Shown one piece after another: positions 49,979-58,761 of a stretch of DNA of 64,000 bases. Position 1 is the stretch's first letter; each line of letters begins with the position of its first letter. Made by a program: the position numbers and the translations under genes. The stretch lies in contig NZ_CP012186.1 of the NCBI RefSeq assembly GCF_001420995.1, positions 142,536 to 206,535 of the forward strand, written 5' to 3'. Below the pieces are notes generated by a model. The model worked only from the letters and a program-made list of their open reading frames with translations. It was not told where the DNA came from and searched no databases. The stretch comes from Pseudonocardia sp. EC080619-01 (GTDB lineage Bacteria; Actinomycetota; Actinomycetes; Mycobacteriales; Pseudonocardiaceae).

Positions 49979-50295
49979 AGGTCGGCCCCACAGACGGAAC
50001 GAGGTTGCCGGGGACTCGGAACGGCATCTCTGGCTGGGGCGATCGGCGACGGTCGCGACACGCGCCTACGGGTGTGGGGTGGCCCTGGTAGGGCTCTGCG
50101 GTGTAGCAACGCTGGTCCTATCGGCCCACCACCACCGTCGTTAACCGGGCCCCACCCGGATCATCGAAACTACCGAAACCGTCCGCCCCGACGACGGGCA
50201 GAAGCACCGGTGCCCAGCGAAGACGACGTCCCGCTCAGCCCGCGGTCGACTGCCGACGAACCAGATGCAGCGCCGCGTGTCCGGTCCCGTCCGGC
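49979..50295. other. Intergenic, nothing identified
   Basis: No gene or repeat recognised between the ABC exporter and the minus-strand coiled-coil gene; no strong terminator stem was seen after the exporter stop. Confidence 0.3.
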
Positions 50296-50526
50296 TCAGC
50301 CCTGCAGGCGCTGCAGGATCTGCGTGAGCAGCTCCCGGTTCTGCTGCAGCTCGCGCTCGATCCCGTCGAAGCGGCGGGTCGTGTCGCCGTCGAGGGTGTC
50401 GAAGCGCTGAGCAGTGTCACCGGCCAGGGTGTCGATCTTGGTTTCGATGCGCTCGCTGATCTCGTAGAGCGCATCGATGTCCGCGCCCTGCTGACGCACA
50501 CGTCGGCTGAGCTCAGGAGAAGACAT
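50296..50526 (-). CDS. Small coiled-coil hypothetical protein
   Basis: 76 residues from the ATG at 50524. Almost entirely helical with heptad spacing (ISERIETKIDTLAGDTAQRFDTLDGDTTRRFDGIERELQQNRELL). No catalytic motif; resembles small scaffold-type proteins. Sequence upstream in the same frame is probably non-coding. Confidence 0.55.
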   Translation of the reverse strand: MSSPELSRRVRQQGADIDALYEISERIETKIDTLAGDTAQRFDTLDGDTTRRFDGIERELQQNRELLTQILQRLQG

Positions 50527-50714
50527 GACCGCGATCCTATCCGGTGAGGCGGGCGCAGGTCTCTGCGGCGCCCGCTCGGATGGTGTCCGCCGCCGAGCGA
50601 GGCGAGTGCAGCACTCGCGGGCGCCGGCCCCGTTCGCAAGCGCAGCACCGAGTGCCCTGAGCTGGGCTTTCGTCCAGCTCAGGGCGCCGCGAGGCACCAG
50701 TGAACCGACCTCCA

Positions 50715-51098
50715 TTAGACGGGATAATGGGCGATTTCCCAGGCATGTCCGTCGGGATCGGTGAACACTCCGGAGTAGAAGCCAAGCTCGGAGACCGCGG
50801 CCGGCTTGGTCACCGTGCCGCCGGCGCCAGTGACCGTGGCCAGCAGCTCGTCGACCTCGGCATCGGACCGGACGTTGTGCGCGAGGGCGATCCCACCGAA
50901 GCCGCTTTCGCGAGCGTCCTCGAGCCCGCAGTCGGCCGCGAGCTTCTCTCGGCTCCAGAGCACCAGGGCGAGTCCTCCCGCCTGGAAGAACACGGTTTCC
51001 TCGACCTCTTGTCCGCTCCACCCCAGCGCCGTGTAGAAGGCGTGGGCCCGGGCCAGGTTACTGACGCCCAGGGTGACGAGGCTGAGTCGCTGGTCCAT
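50715..51098 (-). CDS. VOC family protein
   Basis: 127 residues. Complete VOC module: LSLVTLGVSNLARAHAFYTALGW, VFFQAGGLALVLWSREKL, GFGGIALAHNV, DELLATVTGAGGTV, GVFTDPDGHAWEIAHYPV. Similar to uncharacterised glyoxalase/bleomycin-resistance-like proteins. A fragment nearly identical to residues about 22-60 is found again at 56757-56870. Confidence 0.88.
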   Translation of the reverse strand: MDQRLSLVTLGVSNLARAHAFYTALGWSGQEVEETVFFQAGGLALVLWSREKLAADCGLEDARESGFGGIALAHNVRSDAEVDELLATVTGAGGTVTKPAAVSELGFYSGVFTDPDGHAWEIAHYPV

Positions 51099-51240
51099 GT
51101 AGACACCCTACGGACGCCCGGTGACGAGACTTGCCCTCGGGAGAGAACGCCGGGGCGGTGTTCACGGCGTTGAGGTGGGCGAGCTGGCGCCCCTTCTGCA
51201 GGCGAGATCGGGCGTCAGTGTGTGTGGAGCGCAGGCGAGT

Positions 51241-52089
51241 TCAGGAGCGGCCGCGAGGGCGCCACCGTCCGAATCCCCCTTCGGTGTTGAGGGTCTGCCC
51301 GGTGATCCATGCGGCTTCGTCGGTGGCGAGCCATACGATCAACCGGGCCGGGTCGGCGGGTCGTCCGTAGCGGCCGAAGGGGAACATTGGCGCGACGAGG
51401 TTCCACATGTCCTCGGTCAGGTAGCCGGTGTCGACCGGACCGGGGTTCACGGTGTTCACACGGATAGCGAGGTCGGCAAGCTCGTCGGCGATCGTCGTGG
51501 TGAGCCCGGCCATCGCCGCCTTCGCTGCTGCGTAGGCGATCTCGCCCGGCAGCGGCCCCAGTCCCTGACCGGAGGTCAGGAACACGATCGAGCCCCCGGG
51601 TCGGCCGTCGTGCTGGCGGGCGAAGGCTTGAGCGAGCAAGATCGATGACCGTGCGTCGACGGTCCAGTGGGCGTCCAACTGCTCGGCCGTGACCTCGCCC
51701 AGCGTCGCGTCCTGCCCGGTCAGCGCATGATTGCAGATCAACACATCGACGTGTCCGACCAGTTCGACAGCGGCGTCCATGAGGCGCGCGGGTCCGTGGG
51801 GGTCGGCGAGGTCGACACCTATCTCCGCGACGACCGCGTCGGCGCGGGAGCGTCTTCGAACCGATGCGACGACGGCATCGAGGTCGTCGGCGCCCCACTC
51901 CTGTGCTTTGTCATGAGGCTGGAAGTGATGCAGGACAGTGCTCGCGCCGTAGGAGGCCGCCAGAGCGGCGATCGCATGGCCGATCCCGCCCCGTCGGCTG
52001 GCGCCTGTGACGAGCACGGTGCGGCCTGACAACGGGTACGGATCTCGACCGCGCGCAGCATCCGTGTCAGGGGGCACGGGTTCAGGCAT
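51241..52089 (-). CDS. Short-chain dehydrogenase/reductase
   Basis: 282 residues from the ATG at 52087. SDR fold: TVLVTGASRRGGIGHAIA (cofactor Gly motif), NHAL in place of NNAG, catalytic Ser in VFLTSGQG, YAAAK (Tyr/Lys), and the C-terminal NTVNPGPVDTGYL, TLNTEGGF. NAD(P)-dependent oxidoreductase of unknown substrate. Next to a phytanoyl-CoA-dioxygenase-like gene in the same direction. Confidence 0.88.
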   Translation of the reverse strand: MPEPVPPDTDAARGRDPYPLSGRTVLVTGASRRGGIGHAIAALAASYGASTVLHHFQPHDKAQEWGADDLDAVVASVRRRSRADAVVAEIGVDLADPHGPARLMDAAVELVGHVDVLICNHALTGQDATLGEVTAEQLDAHWTVDARSSILLAQAFARQHDGRPGGSIVFLTSGQGLGPLPGEIAYAAAKAAMAGLTTTIADELADLAIRVNTVNPGPVDTGYLTEDMWNLVAPMFPFGRYGRPADPARLIVWLATDEAAWITGQTLNTEGGFGRWRPRGRS

Positions 52090-52168
52090 GGCGGCGACGT
52101 CTCCGATGAACGCGGGAAGGCAGGGAACGCATAGTCCTGTCGGTTTCGTCGAGGATCGGGTCCTCCCG

Positions 52169-52966
52169 TTAGTCATCGAGGCCAGCGCGGATCGCCTGCT
52201 CCACTGGCGAGAGTGGTCTCCTCGCCCGAGGCTCGAGTGCATCGGCGGGTTCGATCGCGTTCTGCGCCATGAACCGGTGCTGCATCCCACGGTGGGTCTG
52301 AGCAGCGTGGACGAGGAAGGGGTGGCAGACGTACACGTCGCCGCACCGACCGGTCGCATGGGTAACCGGTCTGCTTGCCGAGGCTTGCTCGATCTTCGAG
52401 CTCAACGCCTGGCTGTCGACCCCGGCGGAACCGTAGGGGTCCAGCAGCTGCGGAACGTCGAGATGTGAGCCGATCCTGATACGTGTGGGGCTGTCGTCCG
52501 CGCCGACGTTGCTGAACAACATCAGCAGCAGCAGGGCGCGGCCGTCGGAGTTGACGTTGACCCTGAAGCCAACCTCACGCATGGTCTCGACCGATTCCAG
52601 GTCGTCGTCAGTGAGCTCTCGGTCGGGGAACGCCGCGTCGATGTGCCAGCCGGACTCGAGCGGTTCCTCCTTGCTGGGGAACCGCAACGGGAAGGCGCCC
52701 ACATGGTCGCGCCGACGCCATCGGTCGGGTCCGACCAGCTGATCATAGGTCGCGACCAGAGTCGGCGAGTTGACGGCGTTAACGAACGGCTCGTCGTCGC
52801 GATAGAGGACCCAGTGGGTCGACGACACCCACGTCATGGGGTCGTCGGGGTCGTAGCCGGTCTCCTCCCACAAGAGCCTTTCGCAGGCCCGGGCGACAGG
52901 CTCGGGCACCGCGCCGGGTAGATGCACGAACCCATCTCGAACGAAGCGGTCGGTCAGCTCGGTCAC
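52169..52966 (-). CDS. Phytanoyl-CoA dioxygenase family protein
   Basis: 265 residues from GTG; GAGGAGGAC lies upstream. Fe(II)/2-oxoglutarate oxygenase features: LTDRFVRDGFVHLPGAVPEPVARACERLLWEE, HxD in SGWHIDAAFPDREL, and the distal His/Arg in FLVHAAQTHRGMQHRFMAQ. Likely hydroxylates a small molecule. An AT-rich dyad sits just upstream (52988-53006). Confidence 0.85.
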   Translation of the reverse strand: MTELTDRFVRDGFVHLPGAVPEPVARACERLLWEETGYDPDDPMTWVSSTHWVLYRDDEPFVNAVNSPTLVATYDQLVGPDRWRRRDHVGAFPLRFPSKEEPLESGWHIDAAFPDRELTDDDLESVETMREVGFRVNVNSDGRALLLLMLFSNVGADDSPTRIRIGSHLDVPQLLDPYGSAGVDSQALSSKIEQASASRPVTHATGRCGDVYVCHPFLVHAAQTHRGMQHRFMAQNAIEPADALEPRARRPLSPVEQAIRAGLDD

Positions 52967-52987
52967 ACCGAGTCCTCCTCTTATCGG

Positions 52988-53006
52988 ACATATGGGCCAT
53001 ATATGT
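52988..53006. promoter_or_regulatory. AT-rich dyad upstream of the dioxygenase
   Basis: ACATATGGGCCATATATGT, an imperfect palindrome centred 31 bases upstream of the GTG start. Probably an operator or -10 region for the minus-strand operon. Confidence 0.45.
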
Positions 53007-53665
53007 GTAGCGGGGCAAGTCGGTCGGACCCACCCATTTTCGGTGGGTGCGACCGCCGGTGCCTGCGCTTGCCCGTTCGCCGACGTGGCGTGCGTGCGAT
53101 GAGCCCAATCGGGCCGACGCCGAGAGTCGGGTGGCGGCCGATCCGTCCGCGTGTGGCCTCCACGTGCCCCGTGATGCTGCCATCCGGGTCGACAGCGACG
53201 AGGGGTAAAGCGGGCAACCATCGGCATCCTGGCGCAATGCGTCGAGTAGCTCGTTCGTGCCGACCTGCTCTTCGGAGAGGTGGCGAGTTCCGCGACCGCG
53301 TTGCTCGTTGTCAACGGACATCGGGAGTTCCGGGTGGGCGGACGTGAGGTGTCCCGGCTGGCGGACAGTAGATGTCCAGGTCAGCGGACAGCCGTCGTCC
53401 CGGGTGCCGGAACCTGTCTGGGGCGACTTTGGCGCGACTGACAATTTGTCACTGGCGCCAAAGTGCTCTCAAAGTCGGCTCGGACCGGTCAGGTCAAGGG
53501 GGCCACCCCCTTGCCGGCCAGGGCCTCGGCGAGGCGGTGCGAGTCGCCGCTGGTCTGGACCGCTGAGTTGATCACTGCGGGGGCGGTGGTGGAGATCCGC
53601 GTCGTGGCCGAAGATCCGTCTGCGTAGGCGAGGGGCCGGTCGAACCGTCTGCGAGGGGGAGCCAC
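53007..53665. other. Long intergenic region with one palindrome
   Basis: No gene recognised between divergent genes. The outstanding element is the nested palindrome at 53426-53464. Confidence 0.4.
53426..53464. repeat. Nested perfect palindrome
   Basis: Outer arms ACTTTGGCGC / GCGCCAAAGT enclose inner TGACAA-T-TTGTCA. AT-rich core in a GC-rich context; might be a protein-binding site or a mobile-element end. Confidence 0.6.
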
Positions 53666-54238
53666 GTGGTCGAGTCAACGGCGGTCCGGTTGCTGCGGTC
53701 TGGGGTGGGGATGTTCGCGCAGCGTCTGGTGGCAGTGAGTGGACCGCAGTGGGGGTGGTCGACCCCGTGCGCGGACTGGACCGTGGCCGACCTTGTCGGC
53801 CACGTCGTCGCGGGCAACCAGATGGCGATCGAGCTGCTCGACGACGGCCACCGTTCACGAGTAGCCCGCACGGCGGCTCGTAGCAGTGGATCAAGCTTCC
53901 AGCTCGAGGCGCAGTTCGTGCAGACCTGCAGGGGCCAGGATGAGGTCTTTGTTGCCGCGTCGCCGGACGCCTCGGTGGCCCATCCGGCGGGCCGAATCAC
54001 GGCCCGGGAGTTCGCGATCTATCGCTGTGCCGACATCGTGGTGCACGCCTGGGATCTTGCCCGAACAATCGGCGCTACCGACACCATCGACCCTGAGCTG
54101 GTGGAGCAGGTTCTGGCGCCCTATGTCGGATGGGTACAGACCCTCGACACTGCCGGGGTCTTCGCCCCCGCGCTTACTGGCGTCGGCGGCGAGTCTCGTC
54201 AAGACGACCTACTGCGCCGTCTCGGTCGTTCCCCGTGA
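53666..54238 (+). CDS. DinB-like / TIGR03086 metal-binding protein
   Basis: 190 residues from GTG with GAGGGGGAG upstream. Mycothiol maleylpyruvate-isomerase-like N-terminal helices (WGWSTPCADWTVADLVGHVVAGNQM with the conserved His of DLVGHV) and the second conserved His in DIVVHAWDLARTIG. These DinB-fold proteins bind a divalent metal and often act with mycothiol. Specific reaction unknown. Confidence 0.82.
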   Translation: MVESTAVRLLRSGVGMFAQRLVAVSGPQWGWSTPCADWTVADLVGHVVAGNQMAIELLDDGHRSRVARTAARSSGSSFQLEAQFVQTCRGQDEVFVAASPDASVAHPAGRITAREFAIYRCADIVVHAWDLARTIGATDTIDPELVEQVLAPYVGWVQTLDTAGVFAPALTGVGGESRQDDLLRRLGRSP

Positions 54239-54389
54239 TCGTGCATCCGCTTGGTCGGTTCGATTGAAGCCCCGGGAGTGGCGGGCTCCACTGAACCCGG
54301 GGCTTCAGATCTCCCGCACAGCGGTTGCCTCCCGGCTGCCCTGGCACGGTCGGAGGTCCGCTCGGGCGTCCTGTGTGCGGCCGGTGATG

Positions 54390-54420
54390 TTGACCTCCAC
54401 TACCATGTAGGTTCTAGCGT
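54390..54420 (+). promoter_or_regulatory. MerR-type promoter candidate
   Basis: TTGACC, a 19-base spacer, then TAGCGT. The spacer carries the dyad ACCTCCA...TGTAGGT. A 19-bp spacer with a dyad between -35 and -10 is the layout activated by MerR-family regulators. The -10 ends 7 bases before the ATG at 54428. No MerR gene is in the window. Confidence 0.5.
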
Positions 54421-54427
54421 GCCCGTT

Positions 54428-54850
54428 ATGTCGGCTATCGAAGGACCGGGCATCGACGAGTTCCTGTCTCGTCCACTGGTTGCACGAATCGCCACCAACG
54501 GCCCCACGGTGCGCCCGGTCTGGTTCCTGTGGGAGGACGGCGCCTTCTGGTGGATCACCGGTGCCTACGCCAAACTGCCGGAACGCCTTGCGAAGGACCC
54601 CGAGGTGGCCATGGTCATCGACACGTGTGACCTCCGCACCGGGGCTGTCCTGCAGGTCATGGTCGCCGGCGCCGCGGAGGTCGTCCCGATGGAACCGGAC
54701 CGAGCAACGCGGAAGCTCGTGCGCTACCTCGGCCACAACATCGAGACGTGGCCCGAGAGATTCCACGGTGCCTTGACCGACCCTGACGCGCGCCTGGCGA
54801 AGCTGATTCCCCGACGTCAGCCACGCATCGTGGACCAGAGTTTCCGCTGA
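54428..54850 (+). CDS. Pyridoxamine 5'-phosphate oxidase-like (PPOX) protein
   Basis: 140 residues. Split-barrel flavin/F420 fold: IDEFLSRPLVARIATNGPTVRPVWFLWEDGAFWWITG, LAKDPEVAMVIDTCD, LQVMVAGAAEVV. Actinobacterial members bind F420, FMN or heme. Small single gene, apparently under its own MerR-like promoter. Confidence 0.85.
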   Translation: MSAIEGPGIDEFLSRPLVARIATNGPTVRPVWFLWEDGAFWWITGAYAKLPERLAKDPEVAMVIDTCDLRTGAVLQVMVAGAAEVVPMEPDRATRKLVRYLGHNIETWPERFHGALTDPDARLAKLIPRRQPRIVDQSFR

Positions 54851-55367
54851 TCGCCCAGGCTGCTGCGATGAACTGACCGCCGGCATCGTCCACCGCGCGA
54901 CCGGTAACACGACGCGTCAGGGTCTGTTGAGGGATCGCCTACCGGACGCTCGCCTGTCCGGCTCGTGTTTCCGGATGGGCGTTGTCCAGTAGGCCTGTCC
55001 GGTCGAGGAGGTGGTCTCCGAAGTGGTGTCAACGGATCCCAAGGTTGGCCCCCCTTTTGCAGGACATTCAAAATTGACCCCGGGCAGGCCCTGTGGGTTC
55101 GTCCGGGAGGAGTTCGAGTAGGTCGCGGTAGGTCTGCTCGACGTCGTCGACGATGGGTTCGAGGATCCGGGCTTGGGGCCGTTGCTCGAGCATGGCGAGC
55201 AGGCGCTGGTGGAGTTCGGGGATCGTGGCGATGCCGCCGTCGCGTTCGAGTAGGGCGTGGGCGTCGCGCTGGGCATGCGTCTGCGGGCAGGCGGCTCGAG
55301 CATGCAAGCGCAACGGTCCTGGCCGGCGGTTCGAGCAGGACGATCTCGCAGAACTGGGCGTGTGCTG
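54851..55367. other. IS-end-like sequence and truncated ORF
   Basis: Near 55027-55080 the sequence TGTCAACGGATCCCAAGG followed by TTTTGCAGGACATTC and TTGACCCC looks like the terminal region of an insertion sequence. A minus-strand frame 55068-55313 (ELHQRLLAMLEQRP, VDDVEQTYRDLLELLPDEP) runs up to it and is probably the tail of a gene cut by that end. No transposase is attached, so the call is tentative. Confidence 0.4.
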
Positions 55368-56507
55368 TTAGCTGTCAGGCGCCGGGCATCTGTTGTCTCG
55401 GAAGAACGAGGCGATCATCGCTTCGGCGACTTGTCGTGGGTCGAGGTCGCTTGTGTCGATCGTCCGGGCCCCGCGAGGGCGCGGGCCGTGGTGGCTCTCG
55501 CGGACGGCCATGGCGATCGCGTCGGCCAGCGCATCGTCGGTGAGGCCGATGCGGTGGTCGCCCTGGATGACCGGGCCGTCGCCTTGAGCCCGAGTGCTGA
55601 TCCGTTCGGCGAGGGCGGCCGCGGAAGCGTCCAGCCAGAACAGCGCGGGTGAGTCACTGTTGTCGAGTTCGTCGTGCTGGGCGTCGATCAGCAGCCCGAT
55701 GGTGCGAGGATCACCGCTGATGACGACGGTCTGTGCGCCGCCGTGTGCCAGACAGCCGGCGACCGCGCGGGTGTTGGCGGCGCGCAGTGGCCCGAGGTGA
55801 TCGCCGCGCACGTCTGTTCCGAGGAACCCGAGCTGGTGGGCGTCGAGGTAGCCGACCGGCTCGCCCGCCCTGGCCAACTGCGAGAACGTCTGGAACCCGG
55901 CGGTGGAGACGCCGACTCCTTCTGGCCCGGTGATCACCACCAGGCGTCGTGGCGGCGTCGCGGCCGTGGGCGGACGTCGTGCAGGCGTGGCGAGGTTCGG
56001 ACTGTTCTGTCGAATGTGGGTCAATGCGGCGTCGGTGACCTGCTCGGCGAGCTCAGTGGGGGTCTGCCCGGTCGTGTCGAGGCACAGGTCGGCGAGGTCG
56101 GGGGCGATCCGGTGGGCGTAGTCCACCGCGTCGTCCGCGAGCTCGGTGAGCCAGCCGCGGCGGTGCACTCGCTCGCGGATGGTGTCGCTGTCCGCCTCCA
56201 GTTGCACGGCCAGGACGCGTGGGCGCTCGACGTCTGGGAGCAGGCGAGTCAGGTGGCCGATGTCGTCGAGGAGTCCGGCGACGATGAGTACCTGTGCTTC
56301 ATGGGCTTGATAGTTGCGGATCAACGGGGGAAGCGCGGCAGCGATCAGGTCAGCTTCGGTGGCCCGGGTTCCGCTGGCCAGCCGGAGCTGGTCGGCGTCG
56401 ACAAACGCTGCCGTCACTCCTGCGGCGGCCAGGTGGGTCAGCATCCGGTAGCCGACGGTGGACTTCCCCACCCCGGATGTCCCGAAAAGCCAGATGATCG
56501 GCAGCAC
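55368..56507 (-). CDS. Two-module P-loop kinase-like protein
   Basis: About 379 residues from a GTG; an ATG at 56594 is the upstream alternative. Module one: IIWLFGTSGVGKSTVGYRML (Walker A) with VDADQLR; module two: LVVITGPEGVGVSTAGFQTF, whose P-loop has lost the final Lys (GVGVST), followed by DAHQLGFLG. Each looks like an adenylylsulfate/gluconate-kinase-type P-loop protein that phosphorylates a small molecule or nucleotide. Only the first site seems intact. Substrate unknown. Confidence 0.7.
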   Translation of the reverse strand: MLPIIWLFGTSGVGKSTVGYRMLTHLAAAGVTAAFVDADQLRLASGTRATEADLIAAALPPLIRNYQAHEAQVLIVAGLLDDIGHLTRLLPDVERPRVLAVQLEADSDTIRERVHRRGWLTELADDAVDYAHRIAPDLADLCLDTTGQTPTELAEQVTDAALTHIRQNSPNLATPARRPPTAATPPRRLVVITGPEGVGVSTAGFQTFSQLARAGEPVGYLDAHQLGFLGTDVRGDHLGPLRAANTRAVAGCLAHGGAQTVVISGDPRTIGLLIDAQHDELDNSDSPALFWLDASAAALAERISTRAQGDGPVIQGDHRIGLTDDALADAIAMAVRESHHGPRPRGARTIDTSDLDPRQVAEAMIASFFRDNRCPAPDS

Positions 56508-56756
56508 GGTCGCACCGTAGGGACGACCAACCGCGAGGAGGAACCGGATTTCGAGGTCGTCCCCCGACAGGCAGGCGGGGAAGCCTTCGACCATCGGCGT
56601 GGTTAGGGGCGGCGCCCGAGCTTGGTCCAGGAGCCGATCCTGCTTCGCTCGAGCCGGTTGCTGGCGCCGGTGATCGTTCCAGACGAGCTGATCGCGGCTG
56701 AGCGGGCGAGTTCGCGGGGAGCCATCGGGCCGTGCACCGGAGCAGCGCGAGGACCA

Positions 56757-56875
56757 CCGCCCCGCAGTCGGCAGCGAGCTTCTCTCGGCTCCAGAGCACC
56801 AGGGCGAGGGCTCTCGCCTGGAAGAACACGGTTTCCTCGACCGCTTGTCCGCTCCACCCCAGCGCCTTGTAGGGG
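56757..56875 (-). pseudogene. VOC gene fragment, duplicate of 50715-51098
   Basis: Reads W-GGADKRSRKPCSSRR in one frame and VFFQARALALVLWSREKLAADCG in the other, matching the intact VOC gene over about 110 bases with a few changes. Similarity stops abruptly at GTAGGGGACA, the outer flank of the Tn7-like module. A partial duplication left at a mobile-element border. Confidence 0.7.
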
Positions 56876-56884
56876 ACAAAGGCG

Positions 56885-57685
56885 CTATCGGCCCGGCCGC
56901 GGCGAGTTCGACGGCCGAACCGCTGATTGGGCCCGTTCGATCACTTCGGGGTAGACACCGACGGTGACTGCTCGGTCGTGGATGTGCTCGGCTCGGACGA
57001 ATCGGCTAGCGGCGGGGCTGAGGTGTGGCCACAGGGCGGGCGCGAGGTGGCGGAGACGTTGTTGTGCCAGTTCCCAGAGCCCGTCCGCGATGATCTCTTG
57101 CCGGACTGCCTTGGTGATCTGCCGCAGGGCCGCGGTCACGCTGTGGGGGTAGGCGCTGCGGCTGAGATGCTGGTGGCGGCGCTGAGCGCGGAGGTATTCG
57201 GGGAACGGTCGTAGGTCGTGCTGGTCGTCGAGTGTCCGGACGCCGGGGCCGATCCAGAGCCGGTGGCGACGGCAGACGGTGTGGTCGTCGGGCAGTTTGC
57301 ACAAGATCGGGTCGTGCACGCCGCGGCAGGCGGCGCAGCGGCGACAAGCCGGGCGGAGTCCTCGGTAGAAACCGGCGATGTCGCGCAGGTAGACCCCGGC
57401 GTCGGGCCAGTGCAGCCGGGCGATGCGCCCGTCGGGCTGCCCTGCCAGGGCGGCGAGCCTCCGGACGGGCAGCTTGGTGGCGGTGTGGTCGAGCGGTGGC
57501 GGGCCCGGCGGGTGGAGGGACTGCGCGAGGAGAAGGAACTCGAGGTGGTTCGCCGCGGCGAGACGCTTGACGTAGTCGAGGTGGTACTCGCCGTTGAACG
57601 GAGTGACGGTGCGGGGCAGTGGCCGCGGCGGCAGGGTCGCGGCCCAGTCACGGATTCGGACCAGCCGCGCGGGATTGAGGGTCAT
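56885..57685 (-). CDS. tniQ: TniQ/TnsD-family target-selection protein
   Basis: 266 residues from the ATG overlapping the tniB stop (ATGA). TniQ hallmarks: PRTVTPFNGEYHLDYVKRLAAANHL near the start and a zinc-binding CRRCAACRG ... DHTVCRRHRLWIG, then helical FPEYLRAQRRHQHL. It couples the TnsC/TniB ATPase to a target site. Short for TnsD (about 500 residues), so closer to Tn5053/CAST-type TniQ; no CRISPR or Cas gene is present. Confidence 0.85.
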   Translation of the reverse strand: MTLNPARLVRIRDWAATLPPRPLPRTVTPFNGEYHLDYVKRLAAANHLEFLLLAQSLHPPGPPPLDHTATKLPVRRLAALAGQPDGRIARLHWPDAGVYLRDIAGFYRGLRPACRRCAACRGVHDPILCKLPDDHTVCRRHRLWIGPGVRTLDDQHDLRPFPEYLRAQRRHQHLSRSAYPHSVTAALRQITKAVRQEIIADGLWELAQQRLRHLAPALWPHLSPAASRFVRAEHIHDRAVTVGVYPEVIERAQSAVRPSNSPRPGR

Positions 57686-58761
57686 CGGGTGCTGCTGGCG
57701 CGGCGGGTGGCGGACTCGGCGGCGTGGTCGATGCGAACTCTGTCCAGCAAGGAACGGGTGAGCGCTTCGGTGCCGGAGAGGATCGCCCGGATCGCGGCGG
57801 CGCGGGTGAGGTGGGCCAGGCTGCCGATCATGCCGCCGGTGCGGGCGTGCAGGTACTTGGCCTGCCCAACCAGGGCGCCCGGCTGGTGGTGGTGCAGCCG
57901 CAGCGTCGCTTCGAGAGCAGCGACGAGCTGGCGCCACTCGCTGTCGTAGGGGAACGGACCGGTGCCGATCAGCGAGCAGCGTCCGGCCAGCTGCCGGCCG
58001 CGGGTGCCGGTGAACACACCGGATCGTTCGACGTCGATCCCGGCGTAGACGAAGGTGGCGGGCAGGTGCTCGGTGAAGTACTTCAGGTGGTCGGAGAGGT
58101 CTTCTCCGGCGGAGGTGTGCAAGTTCAGGTTGTGGATCTCGTCGACGATAACCAGGTCGGTCCGGGCGTCGATGAGGACCCGGCAGACCGCGTCGGCGAT
58201 GTCGGTGACGTTTTGGCGTGCTCCGACCGGGGGCAGGCCGAGGAAGCGGGCGAACTCCATGGCCAGCTTGCGCGGCGACCCTTTCGGTGGGCAAGTGACG
58301 TAGACGATCGGGATCCGCTCGCCAGCGTGCGGGTAGCGGGCCCGGGTCCGAAGTTCGTGCACGCGTCCGAGCTGCTTGATCGCGGTGGTCTTGCCGGTGG
58401 CCGCGGCCCCGGAGACCATCATCCCGCGTCGGGCGCCGATCTCGCGCTGGTTCATCAGCGTGAGCAGTTGGCCTTCCTCGGTGACCTCGGCGATCGCCGA
58501 GGTGGCGACCACGACCAGTTCGGCGTGGTGGGCGATGCGGGCCTCGTCGTAGTCGCGCCGCTGAGTCTGCGACAGCCCCGACCAGTGCTCCTGGGCCAGG
58601 AGCTCGATGCTGGAGGGGTCGGCGTGGACGAACCGCCGCCATCCCTCCAGCGTGCTGGTGGGTAGCCGGCGGTCCTCCAGCTGCCCGGCGTCGGCCTGCT
58701 CGGGGTCGAGTCCGACCGCCGTGTTCGTGGTTCCACGGCTGGCGCCGCTGGCTACCACCAT
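57682..58761 (-). CDS. tniB: TniB/TnsC-family AAA+ ATPase
   Basis: 359 residues from the ATG at 58759-58761. Walker A VSGAAATGKTTAIKQLG, Walker B LVIVDEIHNL, arginine-finger region FVYAGIDVERSGVF and LIGTGPFPYDSEW. Regulates transposase activity and target immunity. Overlaps tnsB by 10 bases and tniQ by 4, forming one operon. Confidence 0.88.
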   Translation of the reverse strand: MVVASGASRGTTNTAVGLDPEQADAGQLEDRRLPTSTLEGWRRFVHADPSSIELLAQEHWSGLSQTQRRDYDEARIAHHAELVVVATSAIAEVTEEGQLLTLMNQREIGARRGMMVSGAAATGKTTAIKQLGRVHELRTRARYPHAGERIPIVYVTCPPKGSPRKLAMEFARFLGLPPVGARQNVTDIADAVCRVLIDARTDLVIVDEIHNLNLHTSAGEDLSDHLKYFTEHLPATFVYAGIDVERSGVFTGTRGRQLAGRCSLIGTGPFPYDSEWRQLVAALEATLRLHHHQPGALVGQAKYLHARTGGMIGSLAHLTRAAAIRAILSGTEALTRSLLDRVRIDHAAESATRRASSTR

